This document shows positions 34,597 to 43,486 of a stretch of DNA of 64,000 bases, piece after piece; position 1 is the stretch's first letter; each line of letters begins with the position of its first letter. The stretch lies in contig NZ_JAEQMY010000003.1 in NCBI RefSeq assembly GCF_016743775.1, positions 62,001 to 126,000 of the forward strand. Direction: 5' to 3'. The stretch comes from Microvirga aerilata. Lineage in GTDB: Bacteria > Pseudomonadota > Alphaproteobacteria > Rhizobiales > Beijerinckiaceae. The notes under the pieces are model-generated. The model was given only the letters and a program-made list of their open reading frames with translations. It had not been told where the DNA came from and made no database searches. Both the position numbers and the translations under genes were made by a program.

Positions 34597-34938
34597 ATGC
34601 AAAGCCCTGCTCAAAAGGCGGCGCACTGGGCGATCCGAGGCTATCAGCTGAGCCTGTCGGGTCTCGTCGGCCGTCAGTGCCGCCACCTGCCGTCCTGCTC
34701 CGAATACACGGACGAGGCGATCCAGCGTCACGGCTTCTGGCCTGGGGGCTGGATGGGGTTCTCGCGGATCTGCCGCTGCGGTCCCTTCGGCACCTCTGGG
34801 CTCGATCTCGTGCCTGAAACGTTGCCGGGGAACGCCGCCTGGTATAAGCCGTGGGCCTATGGTCGCTGGCGGGGCGTCAACGCGCCGCAAAATCCCTCCG
34901 CGATCACCTGCGAGGCAGCCGAACCTGACGGCGGCTGA
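34597..34938 (+). CDS. yidD: YidD membrane protein insertion efficiency factor
   Basis: 113 residues. The conserved core is [19 protein letters not shown] and [15 protein letters not shown], matching YidD cysteines and the C-terminal RC.P..G.D motif. YidD is a small, probably membrane-associated protein that aids YidC-dependent insertion. In many bacteria it lies with yidC or rnpA; here it sits between an Fe-S scaffold homologue and thrS. The tail beyond residue 85 is longer than usual. Confidence 0.88.
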   Translation: MQSPAQKAAHWAIRGYQLSLSGLVGRQCRHLPSCSEYTDEAIQRHGFWPGGWMGFSRICRCGPFGTSGLDLVPETLPGNAAWYKPWAYGRWRGVNAPQNPSAITCEAAEPDGG

Positions 34939-35011
34939 TCTCGCCCTTCATCCTAACGGACCGTCGGCCCCGCTTACCTGCTCCGTTGGCAGGAGTGAGC
35001 CAGGAGAAAGC

Positions 35012-37027
35012 ATGATGATTACCCTCACATTCCCCGATGGCGCCCAGCGCCAGTACGATCCCGGCATCACCGGCCGCGAGATCGTGGAAGGCATCGCCAA
35101 GTCGCTCGCCAAGCGCACCGTTGCCATGGCGCTCGACGGCACGGTCGCCGATCTGGCCGATCCGATCACGAAAGATGCCAGGATCGAATTCCTGAACCGC
35201 GAGGACCCGCGCGCCCTGGAGCTTATCCGGCACGACTGCGCCCACGTGCTCGCCGAGGCCGTGCAGGCGCTGTATCCGGGCACGCAGGTGACCATCGGGC
35301 CGGTGATCGAGAACGGCTTCTATTACGATTTCGCCCGCGACGAGCCCTTCACCCCGGAGGATTTCGCCGCCATCGAGGCGAAGATGCGCGAGATCATCGC
35401 CCAGGACAAACCCTTCACGAAGGAAACCTGGAGCCGCGAGAAGGCCAAGCAGGTTTTCGCCGACAAGGGCGAGGCCTACAAGATCGAGCTGATCGACGCG
35501 ATCCCGGCCGGACAGGATCTCAAGATCTATTTCCAGGGCGACTGGTTCGATCTCTGCCGCGGCCCGCACATGACCTCGACGGGCAAGATCGGCACCGCCT
35601 TCAAGCTCATGAAGGTGGCGGGCGCCTATTGGCGCGGCGATTCGAACAACCCGATGCTGACCCGCATCTATGCGACAGCGTGGGCTGCCCAAGCGGATCT
35701 CGACAACTACATCCGCCAGCTCGAAGAAGCCGAGAAGCGCGACCACCGCCGCCTGGGCCGCGAGATGGACCTGTTCCATTTCCAGGAGGAGGGACCGGGC
35801 GTCGTCTTCTGGCACGCCAAGGGCTGGACCCTGTTCCAGGAGCTGATCTCCTATATGCGCCGCCGCCTGAAAGGCGACTATCAGGAGGTCAACGCGCCGC
35901 AGATCCTCGACAAGGCCTTGTGGGAGACCTCCGGCCACTGGGGCTGGTATCGCGAGAACATGTTCGCCACGCAGACGGAGGACGATCGCATCTTTGCGAT
36001 CAAGCCGATGAACTGCCCGGGACACGTGCAGATCTTCAAGCACGGATTGAAATCGTACCGCGACCTGCCGCTGCGGCTGGCGGAGTTCGGCAACGTGCAC
36101 CGCTACGAGCCGTCCGGCGCCCTGCACGGGCTCATGCGCGTGCGCGGCTTCACCCAGGACGACGCGCATATCTTCTGCACGGAAGATCAGCTCGACGCCG
36201 AATGCCTGAAGATTAACGATCTCATCCTCTCGACCTATGCCGATTTCGGCTTCGAGGAAATCGTCGTGAAGCTGTCCACCCGCCCCGAGAAGCGGGTTGG
36301 GACAGACGCCATGTGGGATCACGCCGAGGAGGTGATGACCCGCGTCCTCAAGCAGATCGAGGAGCAGTCCGGCGGACGCATCAAGACCGCGATCAACCCG
36401 GGCGAGGGCGCGTTCTACGGGCCGAAATTCGAGTACGTGCTGCGCGATGCCATCGGCCGCGACTGGCAGTGCGGCACCACGCAGGTGGACTTCAACCTGC
36501 CGGAACGGTTCGGCGCGTTCTATGTCGACCAGGACGGCCAGAAGAAGACTCCCGTCATGGTCCACCGCGCAATCTGCGGCTCCATGGAGCGCTTCACGGG
36601 CATCCTGATCGAGCATTTCGCCGGGCATTTCCCGCTCTGGCTCGCCCCGGTGCAGGCGGTGGTGGCCACCATCACGTCCGAGGGCGACGACTACGCCAGG
36701 GAAGTGGTGCGGGCCGCCGAGGCCGCAGGCCTGCGGGTCGAGGCCGATCTTCGCAACGAGAAGATCAACTACAAGGTCCGCGAGCATTCGCTCGTGAAGG
36801 TGCCGGTGCTTCTCGTGGTGGGCCGCAAGGAGGCCGCCGAACGGACGGTTTCGATCCGCCGCCTGGGAAGCCCCGACCAGAAGACCATGACCCTCGACGA
36901 GGCCCTGAAAGCCTTGGCGGCGGAAGCGGTGACGCCGGACCGCAAGCGCGCGGCTCGAGAATTGGCGGAGCCGGAAGGCCATGTGACGCTCGACGGTCAT
37001 CACGTGGTCGAGCGCACGATCGCGTAA
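35012..37027 (+). CDS. thrS: Threonyl-tRNA synthetase
   Basis: 671 residues starting after a CAGGAGAAAG site. Domains in order: TGS, the editing tRNA_SAD region ([12 protein letters not shown] with its metal histidines, [11 protein letters not shown]), class II catalytic core ([35 protein letters not shown]), and the C-terminal anticodon-binding domain. Zinc ligands are Cys in MNCPGH, His in DDAHIF and His in MVHRAI. A strong terminator follows. A long antisense frame across it is only a shadow of biased codon use. Confidence 0.98.
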   Translation: MMITLTFPDGAQRQYDPGITGREIVEGIAKSLAKRTVAMALDGTVADLADPITKDARIEFLNREDPRALELIRHDCAHVLAEAVQALYPGTQVTIGPVIENGFYYDFARDEPFTPEDFAAIEAKMREIIAQDKPFTKETWSREKAKQVFADKGEAYKIELIDAIPAGQDLKIYFQGDWFDLCRGPHMTSTGKIGTAFKLMKVAGAYWRGDSNNPMLTRIYATAWAAQADLDNYIRQLEEAEKRDHRRLGREMDLFHFQEEGPGVVFWHAKGWTLFQELISYMRRRLKGDYQEVNAPQILDKALWETSGHWGWYRENMFATQTEDDRIFAIKPMNCPGHVQIFKHGLKSYRDLPLRLAEFGNVHRYEPSGALHGLMRVRGFTQDDAHIFCTEDQLDAECLKINDLILSTYADFGFEEIVVKLSTRPEKRVGTDAMWDHAEEVMTRVLKQIEEQSGGRIKTAINPGEGAFYGPKFEYVLRDAIGRDWQCGTTQVDFNLPERFGAFYVDQDGQKKTPVMVHRAICGSMERFTGILIEHFAGHFPLWLAPVQAVVATITSEGDDYAREVVRAAEAAGLRVEADLRNEKINYKVREHSLVKVPVLLVVGRKEAAERTVSIRRLGSPDQKTMTLDEALKALAAEAVTPDRKRAARELAEPEGHVTLDGHHVVERTIA

Positions 37028-37044
37028 AGCCCGGTTGTACAAAA

Positions 37045-37080
37045 AGAAGCGGCGCTTCCTCGAAGGAAGCGCCGCTTTCG
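37045..37080 (+). terminator. Rho-independent terminator of thrS
   Basis: AAGCGGCGCTTCCT/AGGAAGCGCCGCTT forms a 14-base-pair stem around CGA, followed by TTTCG. It begins about 20 bases after the thrS stop. The bases after it (37080-37160) contain a CATCCTGAGGAG word often dispersed in related genomes. Confidence 0.85.
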
Positions 37081-37160
37081 TATCCGCATGCCCCAAGTTT
37101 CATCCTGAGGAGCAGACGCGGTCTGAGTCTCCGGATGAGGTCTGGGCTTAGATTGGCGCC

Positions 37161-38534
37161 TCAGCTCGTCTGGCGCTGCCGCCCGGCGGCGCGGCCGCCA
37201 GAGGGCGTTCCAGCCGTCGTGCCTGCGGTGCCGACTCCCGGATTGCCCGTGGCGGCACCGGCATCGCCGGCCTCCGTGCCGGTGGCGTGGCTGCCCTGGC
37301 GCTGCCCGACCCGCAGGTTGTTCTGCACGTGGTTCACCCCCGTGACGGACTCGGCAAGATCCTCTGCCCGTCGCTTCTCGTTGCGGTCGCGAACGGTGCC
37401 GGTGAGGGTCACATCCCGGTTTTGAACCTGCACCTCGATTTCCGATGCATCGATCATGGCGTCGTCGGTGAGGCGCTCGTTGATGTCCTCGCGGATGCGG
37501 TCGTCGGAGCGCTGGTAGCCCTTCGGCCCCCGGCCCTGATGCTCGCCCCGGCGCACCTCGCCGCGGCTCGCGGTGGCGTCGTTGCCGAAGCGGTTGTTGC
37601 CGGGACCCATGCCGTAGTTGCTGTGATCCCGCCGCTCGTTGACGAGGCTCCACGTGCGCTCGCGGTCCTGCATGCGGCGGTCGGCCTCGCTGCTGTCGTC
37701 GCCGGGACGAGCGCGTTCGCCCGTGATGGTGGAGGCGCCATAGTGCCTGGGCCGGAAGCCCCTGCCGGCGGAGCCGGGACCGGCATATTCGTCGCCATAG
37801 CTCTGATAGCCCTCACCCCCGAAACCGCCGCGCATGCGGGCGTCGCGGGCGCCTTCCTCGCCCGGGTAGCCGAAGCTGCCGAAGGCGGCGCGGACATCGT
37901 CCTCCTCGCGGAAGCGGAACTGATTACGGTCCCTGTTGCCCGAGCGGCTGTCCTGACCCCGGTTCTGGTCATGGTAGTCGTGCGGACGATGGCGCCAGTC
38001 GTCGCCATCGTTCTGGAGGCGCCTGTCGAGTTCGCGGCGCTCGTCCCCGGTCAACCTGGCCTGCCCGCCGCCACGGGTCTGATCGGCTCGCGCCGTGGTC
38101 GGGGTGCCGGTCCGGTCGGGCTCGGATGGCGTCGAGATGCGGTGCAGCGCCCGGGTGGCGTCACCCTCCCGGTCGGTTGCGAGGTCGCCGAGCGCAACGA
38201 TGCCGACCAGGTGCTTGTCGCGATCCACCACCGGCAGGCGGCGGATCTGATGATCGCTCATCAATTCCACGATGTGGCTGACGTCGTCGTCCTCGAAGCA
38301 CCACCATACATTGTCGGACATGACATCGCGCACGCGGGTCGTGTCGGGCGGCAGGCCCGCTGCGGTCGCCCGGACGGTGATATCCCGGTCGGTCACCATG
38401 CCGCGCAGGCGCCGTCCGTCGCACACGGGCAGAACGCCGACATTCATCTCATCCATGAGACGGGCCGCTTCCTGGATGGTCCGGTCGGGACTCACCACGC
38501 GCACGTTGCGGGTCATGATCTCTGCGATTTTCAT
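37161..38534 (-). CDS. CBS-pair protein fused through a disordered linker to a BON domain
   Basis: 457 residues from ATG 38534 (GGAGAGGAAG ribosome site). Domains: two CBS motifs at about 7-125 (RNVRVVSPDRTIQEAARLM, VTDRDITVRA, QIRRLPVVDRDKHLVGIV); about 200 residues of disorder rich in Arg, Gly, Asp, Asn and Tyr with FGSFGYPGEEGARDARMRGG; then a BON domain at about 340-412 (DINERLTDDAMIDASEIEV, NRDVTLTGTVRDRNEK) and a Gly/Ala/Thr tail. CBS senses adenylates, BON binds membranes or ligands. CBS-BON fusions exist, but the long linker is striking. Confidence 0.85.
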   Translation of the reverse strand: MKIAEIMTRNVRVVSPDRTIQEAARLMDEMNVGVLPVCDGRRLRGMVTDRDITVRATAAGLPPDTTRVRDVMSDNVWWCFEDDDVSHIVELMSDHQIRRLPVVDRDKHLVGIVALGDLATDREGDATRALHRISTPSEPDRTGTPTTARADQTRGGGQARLTGDERRELDRRLQNDGDDWRHRPHDYHDQNRGQDSRSGNRDRNQFRFREEDDVRAAFGSFGYPGEEGARDARMRGGFGGEGYQSYGDEYAGPGSAGRGFRPRHYGASTITGERARPGDDSSEADRRMQDRERTWSLVNERRDHSNYGMGPGNNRFGNDATASRGEVRRGEHQGRGPKGYQRSDDRIREDINERLTDDAMIDASEIEVQVQNRDVTLTGTVRDRNEKRRAEDLAESVTGVNHVQNNLRVGQRQGSHATGTEAGDAGAATGNPGVGTAGTTAGTPSGGRAAGRQRQTS

Positions 38535-38641
38535 GAGCTTCCTCTCCAGCAAGGTCACGCCTTGGGAGTTCAGGCTCATGCGTGGCGCGACCGATCAATG
38601 GCCCTCGGTCAATGCCGCCGGGACGGAAAGGTTCAGCGGGC

Positions 38642-39523
38642 CTACGGGGTGGCGATGATCTCGATATCCCGGTCCAGGCCGCTCTCGATCTTGAACTCGC
38701 GGGTATAGACCTTGCCCTCATGGCGGGCGATCAGAACGTACTCGCCCTCGGCGAGGGTCACCGACGGGAAGGCGCCGATGGCCTCGCGGATGACGTCGCC
38801 GCCCGGCGTGAGCACGCTGAAGGCCGTGCCCGCGAAGGCCTCGCCGCCGGCGGACCCGACCAGCTTCAGGGTCACGGTGGCGGCGCGGTGGTTGAGGGTG
38901 GCCTCCGTGACGCGCCCCGACTCCACCTTCAATTCGCTGCGCATGATGGCGTTGGCGTCCCCATAGGTGGACACCACGTGATAGGTGCCCTCGGGGAGGC
39001 GGATCATGTCGTTGGCCTTCGCATCGGCAATGACGAGCCGGCCTTCCGAGTTCTGGGCTTCCGGCACATAGACCGAGAAGGAAACCCGGTTCGCCGGGAT
39101 CGGGCTCTCCCCCACGGCGCCCTTCAGCTGCAGGGCGCCTGCGTTGATGGCCAAGCGTTCGTTGAGACTGCCCCTCTGGACGCTGATGCGTTTGGAGGCG
39201 CTCGCGAAGCCGTAGGTCACATGCACGATGTAGTTGCCAGGCGACAGGGTGAAGCTCGGGCCGGGGCTGCTGGAGCGGCCCACGATATTGGGCTGGGAGG
39301 CGTCCCCGCGATCCTCGTAGACCCGCCAGACCAGCCCCGAGCGGATCGGCTCATTGCTTCCCGCGAAGACCGCGCCCGCGTTCAGGGTGACCTGCCCGAT
39401 GGAGATCGGGGGGAGGCTCTGCGACATCGAAGGAACCGACGGCGCTTGCGCCGAGGCCGCGGATGCGGCGAGGAGGGCAAGCAGGCCGAGGACCGAAGTG
39501 GGAGTTTTCACGAACAGCATCAT
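38642..39523 (-). CDS. Secreted protein of repeated beta-sandwich-like units
   Basis: 293 residues with a signal peptide (ALLAASAASAQA, about 12-26). The rest is made of three or four similar beta-rich units with recurring LxxGxYxV and rGSLNErL patterns (PGNYIVHVTYGFASA, PEGTYHVVSTYGDAN, AEGEYVLIARHEGK), like carboxypeptidase-regulatory or PEGA-type surface domains. Function unknown. It follows the YfhO-type gene closely (15 bases) and is probably co-transcribed with it. Confidence 0.75.
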   Translation of the reverse strand: MMLFVKTPTSVLGLLALLAASAASAQAPSVPSMSQSLPPISIGQVTLNAGAVFAGSNEPIRSGLVWRVYEDRGDASQPNIVGRSSSPGPSFTLSPGNYIVHVTYGFASASKRISVQRGSLNERLAINAGALQLKGAVGESPIPANRVSFSVYVPEAQNSEGRLVIADAKANDMIRLPEGTYHVVSTYGDANAIMRSELKVESGRVTEATLNHRAATVTLKLVGSAGGEAFAGTAFSVLTPGGDVIREAIGAFPSVTLAEGEYVLIARHEGKVYTREFKIESGLDRDIEIIATP

Positions 39524-39538
39524 CAGTGGAATGGGCCC

Positions 39539-41983
39539 TTACCGGACCGGAGAAGCAACGGCGGTCTTGATAGGCTCGTCCTCGCTCTTCACCAGATCGG
39601 ACGCGGCGGCAACCAGATTTTCAAGGGACATCGGGCGGAAGTGGAACTCGACCCGGTGCCGCCCGGCCGGAACCTCGATACCCCGGAACAGGAGATTGGT
39701 GCGCAGGATCTGACGCCGCTCCCCGTCCACCGATGCCTCCCATCCGGGATAATGGATGTCGTGCAGCACCAGGATGCCCTGCTCGCTGCTCTCGACCTCG
39801 ATCGTCACCGAGTTCCTCTGGTAGCTAACGATGCGCGCCTCGCCCTTGGCCTTGGCCGGTCCGGGACCGGCCGGGGTATAGCGGGCCTTGAGCAGGGGAA
39901 GGCTCTCATGGTCGATCAGGGCTTCCGTCTCGCGATTGAACTCGGGCAGTTCGTCCTGGCCGAGCACCGCCTCGGAATCGACCGGGCTCACATGGTGCGC
40001 CACGTAGGCGCGCGGGCCGGAGGCGTTCAGCCGGTAGATCCACATCCGGCCCGTTCCGTAAACGACCTCGGCATCCGTCAGGCGAGGGAAGTGGCGGGGG
40101 AGTTTCTCGGCGGGGCGGTCGAGAACAAGGTAGTCGAGCCCGAGAAGGCTCGCGAGCTCGCTCTCGTAGCCCCGGAAACTGGTCGGGAACCGCCGCAGAT
40201 TGGGGTCCTCCGCGTTCTCTCCCGGACCGATGGCCCGCTCGTAATCGGCCAGGCGCAGGGGATTGTAGCCGATGATGTCCTCGATCCCGAGAACCATGGA
40301 GGCGTTCTGCCAAGCGCCCTTCAGCCCCAGGATCTCGACGCGGGGATACTCGCCCTTGGCGTGGCGCTCGGCCAGCTCCCGCTTGAGGATCTGGAGACCC
40401 TGAAGCTGCTCGGGGGGCAGCTTCGTGAAGACGGTGTAGCGCTCGGCGGGCTCCGCGTTGAGGGCGGAGGCCGCATGGCGGCCGATCAGCTCCGCACCCG
40501 TCAGGGTGACCAGCACGAGAGCCGTCGCTGCGCGCCAGCGGCTCGCCCCGCCCATCTTGGCGAGCACCCCCATCACCAGGGCTGCGGCGGCTAGGCCCAG
40601 GCCGATTTCGGTTGCGGCGGAGGAAACGTGGCCGCCCTTGACGGCAAAGGCCAAGGCGCTTGCGATAGCGGCAATGACGAGGCCGAGCGCCAGCAGGGGC
40701 AGGAATGCCCAGAACGGTCCGAGCGAGGCGCGGCTCCACTTGGGAAGGCCATCGGTTGCGTAGCGATGCACCAGGTAGCCTACCGCGAAGGCGAGGGCGA
40801 TGTTGATGAGGAAGGTGGCGTCGGCCGGCCTGCGGTAGAGGTTCACGCCGGGCATGTGATCGAAGATGATTTCAAAGCCGGGCGTATAGCGCCCAAGGGC
40901 GTAAAGCAGGGCAGCGATGCCGACCGCGAGAAAGAACCGGAACTCGCGGGCAAACAGGCGTCCGCCAGCGATCCCGTGCCAGAGGAGGAAGAGAGCCGGG
41001 ATCGTTCCGACAAACAGGTAGTTGGTGGCCCTGTCGGTCCAGGTGCCCTCGGACAGGCTGTGCCAGTCGGGCCCCCAGTAGTCGTATGTCCAGCGCAAGG
41101 ATCCGAAAACATTCCCGAACAGGATGGTGGCCAGGCTCTCCGGAGGGAGGGATCCCATGGCGGCAACGCCGTAGCCGAAGGACGGCCGGGACGACGTGGC
41201 GAGAAACTGCATCGTCAAAACGACCGGCACCGCCAGAAGGCCTGCGCCGACCGCTCCCATCGAGACTAGGAGCCCCAGGCGCGACCTGAGATAGGCGAGG
41301 GGCTCCGGGGCAGTCCAGATGCGGTGAGCGGCAAGTGCGATCAGGGTCAGGGCGCAAAGGAAGGCCACCTGGTCGCGCCCGATCACCATCATGGCGGCGC
41401 TGACGGCAAACAGCACCCCATAAACATAGGACCGGCGATCCAGGGCCTGCTCGAGGAGCCAGAAGGCGAGGGGAAAGAAGCCGTAGCTGAAGATCATTCC
41501 CGTATGCTGCAGCCGGGCCGTCGCCGAGCCGCCGAGCATGAAGATGAGGGCGGCAGCCACGGCGCCGGCCGAATGCCAGCCGCGCCTCCGGAAGAGGGGG
41601 ATGAACGCCAGGGCGCCGGGGAGGAAATGGGCGAAGACCACCGCATCGAAGAACTGCATGGACGGCTCTGGGATCAGCCATCCGAACAGCAGCATGGTCG
41701 GGGTGAACAGCAGGGACTGCGGATCGGCCGCCGAGGGGTGGCCGCCGAAGTGGTAGGGGTTCCACAAGGGAAGCTCCCCATGGGCCAAGGCCGCTCCGAG
41801 ATAGCGGAAGGTCGGGTAGAAATGGTTCTTCGAGTCCCAGGGCACCACCGTGCCGGTGAGGGGCCATATGGCGGCCGCCAGCGCCCAGGCTGCCAGAATG
41901 AGCGCGAAGGCGAGGAGCGTCTGCTGCCTCGAACAGGCTGTCGGTGGACTGGCGTCGTCCAGACTGAAGATGGATGTACGCAT
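39539..41983 (-). CDS. Large YfhO-family membrane protein
   Basis: About 814 residues from ATG 41983 (MRTSIFSLDDASP); the frame extends upstream but the first helix starts only near residue 22. About 12 hydrophobic segments fill the first 500 residues with a PWDSKNHFYPTFRYLG loop and PLWNPYHFGGHPS motif typical of YfhO/GT-C glycosyltransferase-like proteins, followed by a C-terminal domain outside the membrane. YfhO in Bacillus glycosylates lipoteichoic acid; here a role in surface glycan modification is likely, with unknown acceptor. Confidence 0.85.
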   Translation of the reverse strand: MRTSIFSLDDASPPTACSRQQTLLAFALILAAWALAAAIWPLTGTVVPWDSKNHFYPTFRYLGAALAHGELPLWNPYHFGGHPSAADPQSLLFTPTMLLFGWLIPEPSMQFFDAVVFAHFLPGALAFIPLFRRRGWHSAGAVAAALIFMLGGSATARLQHTGMIFSYGFFPLAFWLLEQALDRRSYVYGVLFAVSAAMMVIGRDQVAFLCALTLIALAAHRIWTAPEPLAYLRSRLGLLVSMGAVGAGLLAVPVVLTMQFLATSSRPSFGYGVAAMGSLPPESLATILFGNVFGSLRWTYDYWGPDWHSLSEGTWTDRATNYLFVGTIPALFLLWHGIAGGRLFAREFRFFLAVGIAALLYALGRYTPGFEIIFDHMPGVNLYRRPADATFLINIALAFAVGYLVHRYATDGLPKWSRASLGPFWAFLPLLALGLVIAAIASALAFAVKGGHVSSAATEIGLGLAAAALVMGVLAKMGGASRWRAATALVLVTLTGAELIGRHAASALNAEPAERYTVFTKLPPEQLQGLQILKRELAERHAKGEYPRVEILGLKGAWQNASMVLGIEDIIGYNPLRLADYERAIGPGENAEDPNLRRFPTSFRGYESELASLLGLDYLVLDRPAEKLPRHFPRLTDAEVVYGTGRMWIYRLNASGPRAYVAHHVSPVDSEAVLGQDELPEFNRETEALIDHESLPLLKARYTPAGPGPAKAKGEARIVSYQRNSVTIEVESSEQGILVLHDIHYPGWEASVDGERRQILRTNLLFRGIEVPAGRHRVEFHFRPMSLENLVAAASDLVKSEDEPIKTAVASPVR

Positions 41984-42271
41984 TGCTTTAAAGCGGCGCC
42001 TCGCCAAAGAACCGGCCCATCGATTGCCCCTCGGCCCCTTGAGCAGGCCGCTGGTTTCGGCACAGGCTGAAACCTGCTTGGCGTCTGACCGCACTCCCCC
42101 TATACATCCGCTGCTGTTTCTTGTGTGTCAGCGGCTCTACCCTGAGACGCCCGCGCTCCCTCAAGCGCAGCAAGACGGCGAGACGATGGCAAGCCGGTGC
42201 TTTCCTCGTCCGCAGCCTTCGTGAGCATCCACCTTCATTGTTCCACATTATTCGAGCTGGATGAAGATCCC

Positions 42272-42835
42272 ATGAATGAAAGCCTTTCCCGCCTGCAGCA
42301 GCGCCGTTCCGTTCCCCCGCGCTGGCTCGGGGAGCCGGGCCCGAGCGAGCAGGAGATCGAGACCCTCCTGCAGGTCGCGTCCCGCGTGCCGGATCATGGA
42401 AAGCTGGCTCCCTGGCGCTTCATCCTCATCCAGGGCGAAGGTCGGCAGCGGCTGGGCGAGGTGCTGGCGGCGGCGTTCCAGGCGGATCATCCCGAGGCCG
42501 ATGCGGAAAAGGTCGCCACCGAACGGGAGCGCTTCTCCAAGGCGCCCCTGGTGGTCGCCGTCGTGTCCCGCGTCGTTCCCCACGTGAAGATCCCCGACTG
42601 GGAGCAGGTTCTCTCGGCCGGCGCGGTGTGCATGAACCTTCTCAACGGGGCAACGGCCCTCGGCTATGGCGCCTCCTGGCTCAGCGGCTGGGCGGCCTTC
42701 GACCGGAGGGTGCTGGATGCTTTGGGGCTTGCGGCCAACGAGCGCATTGCAGGCTATATCCATATCGGCACGGCCAAGGAGACGCCCGCAGACCGGGAGC
42801 GTCCGAGCCTCGCCAGCATCGTGACGCGGTTCTGA
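42272..42835 (+). CDS. Nitroreductase family flavoprotein (YdjA type)
   Basis: 187 residues starting MNESLSRLQQRRSVP. The FMN-contact RRSVPPRWL at the start, ASRVPDHGKLAPWRF near 40 and YGASWLSGWAAFDRRVLDALG in the second half fit the short YdjA nitroreductases, which reduce diverse substrates with NAD(P)H. Substrate unknown. A flavin-reductase gene follows after 6 bases on the same strand, suggesting the two supply or use flavin together. Confidence 0.9.
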   Translation: MNESLSRLQQRRSVPPRWLGEPGPSEQEIETLLQVASRVPDHGKLAPWRFILIQGEGRQRLGEVLAAAFQADHPEADAEKVATERERFSKAPLVVAVVSRVVPHVKIPDWEQVLSAGAVCMNLLNGATALGYGASWLSGWAAFDRRVLDALGLAANERIAGYIHIGTAKETPADRERPSLASIVTRF

Positions 42836-42841
42836 CATCCC

Positions 42842-43450
42842 ATGTTCTATGAAACCTCAACCAATGCCCACGGCCTGCCGCACGATCCCTTCAAGGCCAT
42901 CGTCACCCCGCGTCCCATCGGCTGGATCACGTCCATGAGCGCCCGGGGCGAGGTCAACCTCTCGCCCTATTCCTTCTTCAACGCCGTCTCGGAGCGCCCG
43001 CCCATGGTGGCGTTCTCGTCGGCCGGCAGGAAGGATGCGCTGACCTTCGTCGAGGAGACGGGGGAGTTCGTCTGCAATCTCGCCACCTATGACCTGCGAG
43101 ATCAGATGAACGCGACCTCCGCCGTTCTGCCGCGGGGCGAGAACGAGATGGAGCATGCGGGCCTTACGGCCGCGCCCTCCCGGATGGTGAAGCCGCCGCG
43201 GGTGGCCGAGGCCTTGGCGGCCCTCGAGTGCAAGTGGCTCCAGACCGTGCCGCTCGCCCCCCTGGGCGGCGGCGAGCCGTCCTATTACCTCGTAATCGGG
43301 CAGGTGGTCGGGATCCATATCGACGACCGTTACATCGTGAACGGCATCGTCGATACGGCCGCCATGCGCCCCATCGCCCGCTCCGGCTACCGCGACTATT
43401 TCGTCGCTACCCCTGAGACCAAGTTCTCGATCACCCGGCCCGGCAGTTGA
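42842..43450 (+). CDS. Flavin reductase family protein
   Basis: 202 residues with the flavin-reductase FMN-binding split barrel: IVTPRPIGWITSMS, NLSPYSFFNAVSERPP and a closing RSGYRDYF/ FSITRPG. Members reduce FMN or FAD, often as the reductase half of two-component monooxygenases. The start overlaps the end of the nitroreductase gene region (6-base gap), so both are in one operon. Convergent with the RTX gene. Confidence 0.88.
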   Translation: MFYETSTNAHGLPHDPFKAIVTPRPIGWITSMSARGEVNLSPYSFFNAVSERPPMVAFSSAGRKDALTFVEETGEFVCNLATYDLRDQMNATSAVLPRGENEMEHAGLTAAPSRMVKPPRVAEALAALECKWLQTVPLAPLGGGEPSYYLVIGQVVGIHIDDRYIVNGIVDTAAMRPIARSGYRDYFVATPETKFSITRPGS

Positions 43451-43486
43451 GGCTCCGGACAGCCTCGGTACGTTCTCTGGGCCGAT

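Noticed and set aside
34904-37096. Long minus-strand frame (730 codons) antisense to thrS
   Set aside because: It mirrors thrS, has no domain match, and its composition is that of reversed high-GC codons.
37287-40594. Long plus-strand frames over the CBS-BON and YfhO genes
   Set aside because: Antisense shadows with low-complexity products; the minus-strand genes carry clear domains and ribosome sites.
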